DNA of 20,299 nt, taken from the NCBI GenBank assembly GCA_017435025.1, contig JAFSFU010000016.1:1-20299 (forward strand), given 5' to 3'. The position numbers and the translations under genes are program-made. A model generated the notes under the pieces. The model saw nothing but the letters and a program-made list of their open reading frames with translations, had not been told where the DNA came from and did no database searches. Positions 7,996-14,719 of this stretch are shown one piece after another. Position 1 is the stretch's first letter, and each line of letters begins with the position of its first letter. The stretch comes from Lachnospiraceae bacterium. GTDB lineage: Bacteria > Bacillota_A > Clostridia > Lachnospirales > Lachnospiraceae.

Positions 7996-8793
7996 TCATG
8001 GAATCATCTTCTTCTCAATAACAGAAATACCTTTGTACAGCACCGCAGACATGATACATAGGATTACAATGGCCATCATAACGAGATCTAATTTAAACAC
8101 CTGACTGCCGTACATGATCAAATATCCCAATCCGGCTCTTGCAGCGAGAAACTCACCAATGATCACTCCCACCAGACAAAGACCGACGTTGACTTTCATG
8201 TTACTGATAAGCAAAGGTACAGACCCAGGTAAAAGCACTTTTAACAGTACATCCTTCCTAGTGCCCCCAAGAGAAGCGATCAATTTGATCTGATCCGGAT
8301 CCATGGACATAAAACCATTGTGCAGAGTCAGGATCGCACCGAACACAGCCACCGATATCGCCGCCACGATGATCGTCCGCATATTGGCACCGAGCCACAC
8401 GATCAGAAGCGGTGCCAGCGCTGACTTTGGAAGGCTGTTCAGCATGACCAGATATGGATCCAAAATCTCCGAAAGACTTCTGCTGGACCATAACAGTACA
8501 GCCCCTCCAATTCCGATAAGAATCACCAAAGCAAAGCTGATCAGTGTTTCCAAAACAGTTATTCCCATATGATAAAAAATCGTTCGGTCCAGCACCATCG
8601 TCCAAAAACATGTGATGATTCTTGACGGAGAACTAAAGATGAAATCATTGATCCATCCGGCACGGGCGCTGACCTCCCAAAGAATCAAAACCAATACCAG
8701 AAGCAAAATTCTTGCTGTTTTCACCATTTGTTTTCGTCTTCTCTGTCTATCCACATACTCTGCCTGCGCTGACCGTTTCACTTCCTGTTTCAT
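7996..8793 (-). CDS. ABC transporter permease (SsuC/TauC/ThiX type)
   Basis: A 265-residue inner-membrane permease of the BPD_transp_1 family. A basic N-terminal tail (DRQRRRKQ) precedes TM1 (about 27-41), and five further hydrophobic segments follow. The cytoplasmic EAA-like coupling loop is readable as IASLGGTRKDVLLKVLLPGS at about 190-210, which docks on the partner ATPase. The family imports nitrate, sulfonates, taurine or thiamine precursors. Its ATG overlaps the ATPase stop by 4 bp (ATGA at 8790-8793), with GGGAGGTGA upstream. No substrate-binding protein is encoded nearby, so the substrate is not predictable. Confidence 0.9.
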   Translation of the reverse strand: MKQEVKRSAQAEYVDRQRRRKQMVKTARILLLVLVLILWEVSARAGWINDFIFSSPSRIITCFWTMVLDRTIFYHMGITVLETLISFALVILIGIGGAVLLWSSRSLSEILDPYLVMLNSLPKSALAPLLIVWLGANMRTIIVAAISVAVFGAILTLHNGFMSMDPDQIKLIASLGGTRKDVLLKVLLPGSVPLLISNMKVNVGLCLVGVIIGEFLAARAGLGYLIMYGSQVFKLDLVMMAIVILCIMSAVLYKGISVIEKKMIP

Positions 8794-9575
8794 CCAACGT
8801 CACCTCCCGCCACATCCTCTCTCAATATCTCCCAAACTTCATTGAAATAAGAAGAAAATTCCGGACAATTGCGCCTCATAAGGGGACTTATGGCACTGTC
8901 CGGAAATGTAACGTTAAGTATTTTTTTGATGTGTCCCGGCCTTGGGGTCAGGATCACGATTCGATCCGCCACACTGACCGCCTCAGAAAGATCGTGGGTG
9001 ATCAGGACCGCCGTCTTCTTTTGTCTTCGAATAATGGTACTGATATCGTCACACACAGCAAGCCTTGTCTGGTAGTCCAAAGCCGAAAACGGTTCGTCCA
9101 AAAGCAGTAATTCCGGTTCCAGTGCTAATGTTCGAATCAGCGCGGCTCGCTGCCTCATACCGCCGGAGAGTTCCGACGGATGTGCATTGGCAAATCCATC
9201 CAATCCATAGGCTTTTAACAGCTCATGGACCTTTTCTTTCCCAGACGCATCCAGCTCCTTTCGAATTTCAAGACCAAGGCACGCATTGGAGAACACCGTT
9301 CTCCATTCAAATAAATGATCTTTCTGCAGCATATAACCGATACGTGTATCTCCACTCTGCACTGGCGTTCCATCCATCAGAATCTGGCCTTTTGAAGGTG
9401 TCAGCAATCCTGTCATAAGTGACAGCAACGTAGACTTTCCACAGCCGGACGGTCCCACCACTGCAAGAAATTCTCCGGCACTGACTGTAAGGGATATATC
9501 AGAAAGGGCCTGTGTTTCACCGTCCATCGAATGGTACGAATAACACAGGTCCTTAACTTCCAGTTTGGGGATCAT
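8790..9575 (-). CDS. ABC transporter ATP-binding protein (SsuB/TauB type)
   Basis: A 261-residue ATPase that energises the permease encoded next to it. Visible motifs in order are Walker A GPSGCGKST (about 41-49), Q-loop YMLQKDHLFEWRTV, signature LSGGMRQRAAL (about 136-146), Walker B LLLLDEPFSALD and the H-loop LITHDLSEAV. This is the nitrate/sulfonate/taurine-type branch. AGGTGATCT lies just upstream of the ATG. The gene overlaps the permease gene by 4 bp and follows the DUF3870 gene by 84 bp, so the three may be one transcript. Confidence 0.92.
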   Translation of the reverse strand: MIPKLEVKDLCYSYHSMDGETQALSDISLTVSAGEFLAVVGPSGCGKSTLLSLMTGLLTPSKGQILMDGTPVQSGDTRIGYMLQKDHLFEWRTVFSNACLGLEIRKELDASGKEKVHELLKAYGLDGFANAHPSELSGGMRQRAALIRTLALEPELLLLDEPFSALDYQTRLAVCDDISTIIRRQKKTAVLITHDLSEAVSVADRIVILTPRPGHIKKILNVTFPDSAISPLMRRNCPEFSSYFNEVWEILREDVAGGDVG

Positions 9576-9608
9576 AGATCACCTCGAAACAATGATTTTG
9601 TAATAAGA

Positions 9609-9619
9609 TATGCAGCATA
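9609..9619. promoter_or_regulatory. Short palindrome upstream of the ABC ATPase
   Basis: TATGCAGCATA is a perfect 11-mer palindrome around a central A in the 84-bp gap between the DUF3870 and ATPase genes. It could be an operator half-site pair or chance; no second copy was noticed. Confidence 0.2.
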
Positions 9620-9659
9620 CAGACAGCAGGTGAAGTATATGGGCATTCAGACATCAGAA

Positions 9660-9983
9660 CTATTTCTTTGAGATCACCATCATATAGCGATTATGTGCGT
9701 CTTTGATACATGCGATCAACGGCTTCTGCGTAAGAGCAAAATACCGCTCTTTAATCTCTCTTTCCATCGCAGAAACATCATCTTTCAAACTCTTCCCGAT
9801 CAGCATAGAGGCAACAAAATTTTTTGTCACTTCCAGAATCGTATTGCAGTCCATATCCAGAATTTTTCCGTTCTCCCGCTCTAAAACAAGGCTGATATAA
9901 AACTCTCCATGGAGATTGTAAATAGCATCCTCTTTGCTCGGTTTTGCCTGACCAACAACCAAAATGGTATCTTTCTCGTACAT
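9660..9983 (-). CDS. DUF3870 domain-containing protein
   Basis: A small 107-residue soluble protein that matches my recollection of DUF3870: an N-terminal beta segment (DTILVVGQAKPSKEDAI), a middle strand with LERENGKILDMDCNTILEVT, and a helical C-terminal part ending in RYMMVISKK. No enzymatic motif is apparent and the family has no known function. GGGGGA precedes the ATG by about 7 bases. It is the first gene of the minus-strand unit that continues with the ABC ATPase and permease, and it is divergent from the DUF4392 gene. Confidence 0.75.
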   Translation of the reverse strand: MYEKDTILVVGQAKPSKEDAIYNLHGEFYISLVLERENGKILDMDCNTILEVTKNFVASMLIGKSLKDDVSAMEREIKERYFALTQKPLIACIKDAHNRYMMVISKK

Positions 9984-10034
9984 GTTTCTTCCCCCTCGTA
10001 TGCGGTCATTTCACAGTATATGATACTTTTCCCA

Positions 10035-10064
10035 ATTATACCATGCTATCACTACTTTTTTCCA
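10035..10064 (-). promoter_or_regulatory. Possible promoter of the DUF3870 gene
   Basis: Minus strand TGGAAA (10064-10059), an 18-bp spacer and a perfect TATAAT (10040-10035). The -35 is weak, but the position, about 50 bp from the DUF3870 start, is sensible. Confidence 0.45.
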
Positions 10065-10083
10065 CAAATTCTTTAAATCTTCG

Positions 10084-10112
10084 TTGACATTCGGCACAAA
10101 ATTGCTTATGAT
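10084..10112 (+). promoter_or_regulatory. Near-consensus promoter of the DUF4392 gene
   Basis: A perfect -35 TTGACA (10084-10089), a 17-bp spacer and TATGAT (10107-10112). Transcription should start near 10119-10121, giving a leader of about 160 nt before the ATG at 10283. Confidence 0.85.
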
Positions 10113-10181
10113 AAACCTTGGAAAATATTGAGATTCTTTTATTTATCGGGACTCCTGCCCGGATGTTCCCATCGTAGATAA

Positions 10182-10219
10182 GAGCCATGGATCTTTTAAG
10201 GGATACGTGGGTCTTTTTT
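10182..10219 (+). terminator. Intrinsic terminator within the DUF4392 leader
   Basis: GAGCCATGGATC (10182-10193) pairs with GATACGTGGGTC (10202-10213) with two internal mismatches and one wobble, loop about 8 nt, then a run of T to 10219. It lies between a strong promoter and its gene, which is the arrangement used for transcription attenuation. Confidence 0.6.
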
Positions 10220-10270
10220 TATTTAAAAACGACCTTCCCCGGAAGACCATACGCAAAATGTCATATTCGT

Positions 10271-10276
10271 GGGGGA
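10271..10276 (+). promoter_or_regulatory. Ribosome binding site deciding the DUF4392 start
   Basis: GGGGGA lies 6 bases before the ATG at 10283. The ATG at 10187 would put the leader terminator inside the coding sequence and has no ribosome site. Confidence 0.7.
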
Positions 10277-10282
10277 ATAACA

Positions 10283-11161
10283 ATGACTTTTTACAATGAA
10301 TTGGACAAGATCATGAAACAGGATATGGGTAACCGCGGCTTTCTGCCGACACTTCCGGCTAACCCGATCGCTCAGGCATTTGAAACTCTGAAATCTGCAT
10401 CCCGTGTGATCCTTCTCACCGGTTTCCCGGTAAGAATGGCTGACGGCTCATTCATCGGCGAAACAGACGGTCCGTCCGGCACTGCAAACCTGGCAGCTGC
10501 ATTAACGGAGGTCGGTGCAGAAGTTTTGGTTCTCACAGACAAAGCTTCCCATCATCTTCTTGAAGTCGCGCTGGAATACCGTGCCCCGAAAGCAAAGCTG
10601 GCTCTTATCCCGGAAAAGAATACCGATGACTACGAAATCAACTGCATCCATGATTTCAAGCCGACCCATTTTATTAGTCTGGAACGTCCGGGCAAAGCGT
10701 CCGACGGCCACTTCCACAATATGCGCGGCGAATCCATCGACGACATGATCACCGACTCCACAACTCTTCTTTCCGAAGCAAAGAAGTTCGGTGCCATGAC
10801 AATCTCCATCGGTGACGGCGGCAATGAAATGGGAATGGGAACATACCACGATGAAGTCGTAGAGCATGTTCCATTCGGTGACATCATCTGTGCAGAGGAT
10901 GGTGCCGATATCACACTCACAAGCGGTGTATCCAATTGGTGGGGTTGGGGTCTTTCCGCACTGCTCTCTTTACAGACAGGAAAGAACCTTCTTCCGACTG
11001 AAGAAATTGAGACCGAACTGCTTCACCGCGTAGTTGTCGCTGGCGGTGTGGACGGCTGTACAAAGGAACATACAGAGACCGTGGACAACCTGTCCCGCGA
11101 GACTCATTTAGGTGTACTCCGCGCAGTCAACGAAGCATTAGTAAAAGAAATGAACGCATAA
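10283..11161 (+). CDS. DUF4392 (D-glutamate cyclase C-terminal-like) protein
   Basis: A 292-residue soluble protein from the ATG at 10283. Hallmark stretches of the family are LTGFPV and GETDGPSGTANLAAAL (about 45-75), SIGDGGNEMGMGTYHDEV, and SNWWGWGLSALLSLQTGK. The family is related to the C-terminal domain of D-glutamate cyclase, which turns D-glutamate into 5-oxo-D-proline. Here the domain stands alone, so the exact reaction is uncertain. A frame from 10187 adds 32 residues but would run through a terminator hairpin, so I reject it. The gene is monocistronic, driven by a strong promoter with a structured leader, and ends at a perfect hairpin terminator. Confidence 0.87.
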   Translation: MTFYNELDKIMKQDMGNRGFLPTLPANPIAQAFETLKSASRVILLTGFPVRMADGSFIGETDGPSGTANLAAALTEVGAEVLVLTDKASHHLLEVALEYRAPKAKLALIPEKNTDDYEINCIHDFKPTHFISLERPGKASDGHFHNMRGESIDDMITDSTTLLSEAKKFGAMTISIGDGGNEMGMGTYHDEVVEHVPFGDIICAEDGADITLTSGVSNWWGWGLSALLSLQTGKNLLPTEEIETELLHRVVVAGGVDGCTKEHTETVDNLSRETHLGVLRAVNEALVKEMNA

Positions 11162-11164
11162 AAC

Positions 11165-11206
11165 AAAATGGGAAAATCGGCTGCATGAACCGATTTTCCC
11201 ATTTTT
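11165..11206. terminator. Bidirectional hairpin terminator
   Basis: A perfect 16-bp stem, AAAATGGGAAAATCGG (11165-11180) with its complement at 11190-11205, and a 9-nt loop. A and T tracts flank both sides, so it can end both the DUF4392 transcript and the long minus-strand operon that stops at 11217. Confidence 0.92.
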
Positions 11207-11216
11207 AATAGCACGT

Positions 11217-13019
11217 TTATACTTCATTTTCAATCACCCGTTCCACGCGGTACAGCTCTACCGGTTCACGAATACCCTTGAGTTCATGTAAACCCAGACT
11301 GGTCACTTCAATTCTGTCCTTGATTCGCTCATAGACATAAGGACTGATAATAACCTCACCGGCTTTCGCCTTTCCCTCCAGTCTGGCAGCCGTATTGACC
11401 GTATTTCCGATCGCGGTATATTCCATTCTCTTAGTCGTTCCGATATTTCCAACAACGGCTTCACCACAGTTGATACCAATACCGAAACCAAAATCACTGC
11501 TGCTGATGCCGGCCGCTTCCTTCTTTAACCGTTCGGATGCCTCTGCTATCGCAAGTCCTGATTTTACTGCACGAAATACATAATCATCCAAATCCATCGG
11601 TGCATTATAGATTGCCATAACAGCGTCGCCGATAAACTTGTCAACCGTTCCCTTTTGATCAAAAATCACCTTTGTAGCTTCTTCGAGATAACGGTTTAAA
11701 ACCTGAACTACCATCTCCGGCTCCAGCCGTTCTGTAAATGAGGTAAACCCGCGGATATCTACAAATAATACTGCAACGTCTTTCTTTTCACCACCGAGTT
11801 TTAGAGCATCCTCTCCGCCTTTTACGATGCTGGTAACAACCTCCTCCGAAACGTATCGTCCAAACAAAGACTGGATATGCTTCTTCGCCTTTCGCTCCTG
11901 CACATACTGAAGCCCCACATGACTGATGTAAATGACCGCGGCACCAACTACCGGATACAGAATCGGCAGTATATAACCTTGTTCGTAAAAAATTCCGATT
12001 AACCCCCAATATATACCGACTGTCACCAACGTCAGAAGAGACGCTATCACAATTTTCTTTGTATACCAGCCCAGTAACACAATCAGGATCAATAATGCTG
12101 TAATCCCCATTGACTCCCAGATTCCCAGTTCTGTTTTTTCAACGCCGTCCAGGAACGCCTGTAAAATATTGGCATGGACCTCCACGCCAAACATGGCCGT
12201 ATCATGCTTAATCGCTGTCATAAAAGAGTCCATCATACCGGCGCTGTATGGACCAATCAAAACAATACATCCCGCAAACGCCTCCTTCGGAATCTCTCCG
12301 TTCAACACTGCCCGAAAAGAAATTCCTGCGGTATCAGTTCCATAGTAATCATACGGATATCCAGTGAATGGAATATAACCAGTAGGTTCTCCATATTCTG
12401 CCTGATAAGGGAGCTCTCCCATATACTTGCGATAGATTTCCGCAGCAAAACTGTATACCGGTTCTCCTTCAACCAGGAAACGATACATACTGTGGCGCAC
12501 AATACCATCTTCATCAAGCGGTACATTACTAAATCCCCAGGACACATGATCCCGAAACCCCTTAAACGGAATTTCGTAGGTCTGAACACTTTCTTCCACG
12601 AGAAAGCCTCCATCTTCCTGTTCCACGATCTCTTTTCCAAATGTTGCGTACGATGTGGTAACCACATTGTCAAGCAGAGACGCCGCTTCCATAAGTGCCT
12701 GATCATCTTCTGCATCGCTGTTTCCAAAAAAACCGATATCCAGACCGATAACCATAGGCGCTGTCGTCTCGTCTTCATTCAAAAGTGTGATTAATTCCGC
12801 TGTCTTTTCTCTTCCCCAATTCTGCCACGGACCATATTCCTGCAGGGTCTCTTCATCAATACCAATGACATATATCTCAGGACTAATTAGTCCGCCTCTT
12901 TGATATCTCGCATCCTGCAGTTGGTACTCCAGAACCTGAAAAACACGAAAATATTGGCACACCAACACAATCATTGCAAGAGCAAACACCAGAACCATAT
13001 TACCTGTTTTCTTTTTCAT
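11217..13019 (-). CDS. CHASE2-domain class III adenylate/guanylate cyclase
   Basis: A 600-residue membrane cyclase that makes a cyclic nucleotide, most likely cAMP. Order: TM1 (about 8-24), extracytoplasmic CHASE2 sensor (about 30-290, with VIGIDEETL and GLDIGFF), three TM helices (about 303-370), then a cytoplasmic class III catalytic domain (about 410-590). Metal-binding aspartates are D421 (DIRGFT) and D465 (FIGDAVMA). The purine-specifying pair is K461 and T535 (EYTAIG), the class IIIb adenylate pattern. Transition-state residues N542 and R546 (VNTAAR) are present. All expected residues are intact. The start at 13019 follows AGGAGG by 5 bases; a TTG start 15 bases earlier would place that site inside the gene. 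It is the last gene of the operon, 22 bp after the mannosyltransferase. Confidence 0.94.
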   Translation of the reverse strand: MKKKTGNMVLVFALAMIVLVCQYFRVFQVLEYQLQDARYQRGGLISPEIYVIGIDEETLQEYGPWQNWGREKTAELITLLNEDETTAPMVIGLDIGFFGNSDAEDDQALMEAASLLDNVVTTSYATFGKEIVEQEDGGFLVEESVQTYEIPFKGFRDHVSWGFSNVPLDEDGIVRHSMYRFLVEGEPVYSFAAEIYRKYMGELPYQAEYGEPTGYIPFTGYPYDYYGTDTAGISFRAVLNGEIPKEAFAGCIVLIGPYSAGMMDSFMTAIKHDTAMFGVEVHANILQAFLDGVEKTELGIWESMGITALLILIVLLGWYTKKIVIASLLTLVTVGIYWGLIGIFYEQGYILPILYPVVGAAVIYISHVGLQYVQERKAKKHIQSLFGRYVSEEVVTSIVKGGEDALKLGGEKKDVAVLFVDIRGFTSFTERLEPEMVVQVLNRYLEEATKVIFDQKGTVDKFIGDAVMAIYNAPMDLDDYVFRAVKSGLAIAEASERLKKEAAGISSSDFGFGIGINCGEAVVGNIGTTKRMEYTAIGNTVNTAARLEGKAKAGEVIISPYVYERIKDRIEVTSLGLHELKGIREPVELYRVERVIENEV

Positions 13020-13024
13020 ACTTT

Positions 13025-13030
13025 CCTCCT
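13025..13030 (-). promoter_or_regulatory. Ribosome binding site deciding the cyclase start
   Basis: AGGAGG on the minus strand, 5 bases before the ATG at 13019. Confidence 0.8.
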
Positions 13031-13041
13031 GCAAACTATAT

Positions 13042-14706
13042 TTACGAAAATTCCCACCACGGGAGCCACTCCAGCCACTCTACATATTCTGCCGGAACCG
13101 GAAGTCCCGAAAGAATCGGGTAGAAAATCACGAACAATACCAGACACACTGCTGCCAACACTGCCAAAAGCTTTACTCCCCGTCTTCCCCATCGTTCTGC
13201 ATAGTAACCTAACATCAAAGCCAATGCAGGCAGACACGGGAAATAATGATAAAGGAATGACGAACGCGGCACCAATATCCAAGGAAGTAGCGGTGACAGA
13301 TACATCGTCACCAAAACTGCAGCCTTACGATCCTTTCCCTCAAGCAAGCAATATACACAATAGAAAAATGCACCTAGACCAGCAAACCAAAAGGCAGGAT
13401 TACCTAGGAGAAAGACGCACTCACGCACTCCATCAATCTCCAAAAATGAGTATGTTATCGGATTGGCGATCAAAGGCCACTGAAACCACTTTGCCCCGAT
13501 TGCATGTTCAGCAGGAACACTGGTATGATATTTGAACATGTTAATCTGGTTTTGAATCATTCCATCCCAGTATCCCATCGTCTCATCCACCGGAATGTAA
13601 GGAATGTAGGAAATCAGATAGATTGCGATAGGCACCAAAACAAAGCAAAGAACACACCAGAAAACCAATCTGACAAGTTCACATGCATGGATTAGCTTTC
13701 TCCTATAAGAGCAGCTTGTATATCCAAGCCAAAGCAATGCCAGTCCCAATGCACCGTACGCTCCTGACCATTTACAGGAAATCGCCATTCCCATACAAAT
13801 ACCAGAGAACAGAAGTGACCGATACAACTCTGTTCGTTTTGCCTGATACCCATTCATCAAAAGATCTTCTCCATAACAGTACATAAAATAAAACATTCCC
13901 ATCATGAACAAAACCAAAAACGAATCGGGATGTGCCAGTCTCGTATGCGTAAAATGCATAAAATCAAATGCAAAAATTGCAGCCACTCCAACCGAAATCC
14001 ACGGATTATCAAACATCTTTTTCGCAAATGCTGCAATCAGAACCAACATAAAGACTCCGGCAATCGTCCCCATAAAACGCCATCCAACCGGGTTCATGCC
14101 AAACAAAGCAATTCCCGGTGCAATCAGCAGTTTTCCCATCGGCGGATGGGTATCTTCAAACGGTCGCATACCATTGAGGTATTCGAATGCAGTGCGCGCG
14201 TATACCGGCTCATCAAACACCGTTCCGGTTTCATAAGAAACCTTTCTTTTGTACATATACGTTTCGTCAAATAACTCCGGGTACTCATATGTATTGACCG
14301 GAAGGAGGATTTCTCCATTCCGGTCAAGAAAAAGTAATTCACCAATCTGCGTGTACACATTTTGAGTTGTCAATTTGAAAAAACGGCAAGTTGTTTGCAT
14401 CGGCACCATTCGCCATTGATACACTTGATGCATCACAAGATCTCCATGCGAAGTCCATTGAATTGATTCGTCATCCCCGGTTTCCAGAGATAATTGTCGA
14501 TTACCATAATTGCCCAGATAATAGACAATTGCTCTGACATCCTTCTCCTCACCAAAATCCAGCAAAATTTCCGTTCCCTCTTTCTCTGTCTGCCATACGG
14601 AATCTGGCGCCTTCCCGGTACCGATTCGCAAGAATGACAAAATCAAAGCACAGACAAATATTATTATCCAACAAACCGTTGCTTTTTTAGAAGTCAACCC
14701 TTTCAT
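13042..14706 (-). CDS. GT39-type protein mannosyltransferase with N-terminal discoidin-like insert
   Basis: A 554-residue polytopic membrane glycosyltransferase of the PMT family, which moves a sugar from a lipid-phosphate donor to Ser/Thr of exported proteins. After TM1 (about 11-27) comes an extracytoplasmic beta-rich region (about 35-135) resembling an F5/8 (discoidin) sugar-binding domain. The catalytic loop follows, with acidic pair D165-E166 (TVFDEPVYA) and the family motif THPPMGKLL (186-194). Multiple TM helices follow, and the C-terminal motif RSSFLYHYFPCLPAL (481-495) resembles the PMT four-TM domain. GGAG lies upstream of the ATG. It sits 13 bp after the FecR gene and 22 bp before the cyclase. 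Neighbouring exported proteins are natural candidates for its substrate. Confidence 0.88.
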   Translation of the reverse strand: MKGLTSKKATVCWIIIFVCALILSFLRIGTGKAPDSVWQTEKEGTEILLDFGEEKDVRAIVYYLGNYGNRQLSLETGDDESIQWTSHGDLVMHQVYQWRMVPMQTTCRFFKLTTQNVYTQIGELLFLDRNGEILLPVNTYEYPELFDETYMYKRKVSYETGTVFDEPVYARTAFEYLNGMRPFEDTHPPMGKLLIAPGIALFGMNPVGWRFMGTIAGVFMLVLIAAFAKKMFDNPWISVGVAAIFAFDFMHFTHTRLAHPDSFLVLFMMGMFYFMYCYGEDLLMNGYQAKRTELYRSLLFSGICMGMAISCKWSGAYGALGLALLWLGYTSCSYRRKLIHACELVRLVFWCVLCFVLVPIAIYLISYIPYIPVDETMGYWDGMIQNQINMFKYHTSVPAEHAIGAKWFQWPLIANPITYSFLEIDGVRECVFLLGNPAFWFAGLGAFFYCVYCLLEGKDRKAAVLVTMYLSPLLPWILVPRSSFLYHYFPCLPALALMLGYYAERWGRRGVKLLAVLAAVCLVLFVIFYPILSGLPVPAEYVEWLEWLPWWEFS

Positions 14707-14719
14707 ATATTCTCCGTAA

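Larger units (their letters stand above)
10120..10282 (+). ncRNA. Structured leader RNA, candidate attenuator or riboswitch
   Basis: The transcribed leader can fold into a compact three-way junction. The closing stem is UUUAUC (10142-10147) with GAUAAG (10177-10182). Inside it are GGG (10148-10150) with CCC (10158-10160), and GAUG (10162-10165) with CAUC (10170-10173), the latter capped by UUCC. It is followed at once by an intrinsic-terminator-like hairpin ending in seven T (10213-10219), which lies 64 bp before the coding start. Alternative pairing of CCAU (10169-10172) with AUGG (10187-10190) would disturb both halves, as expected of a switch. I do not recognise the class. A free-standing RNA of about 100 nt is an alternative reading. 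Confidence 0.5.

Noticed and set aside
9576..9659. Possible thiamine (TPP) riboswitch before the ABC ATPase
   Set aside because: I looked for the conserved CTGAGA and downstream ACCTGATCTGGATAAT-like segments on the minus strand and found neither; only a short palindrome is present.
10120..10219. Known leader classes (T-box, purine, lysine, glycine, SAM, preQ1, fluoride, guanidine, c-di-GMP)
   Set aside because: None of the conserved sequence blocks I know for these classes occurs in this leader, so I report it as unclassified.
10187..10282. N-terminal extension of the DUF4392 protein from an upstream ATG
   Set aside because: The added residues would be encoded by the terminator hairpin and its T tract, there is no ribosome site before 10187, and GGGGGA is well placed before 10283.
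12174..12794. 206-codon plus-strand open frame inside the cyclase gene
   Set aside because: Lies fully within the CHASE2 coding region on the other strand and has no initiation signals or recognisable motif.
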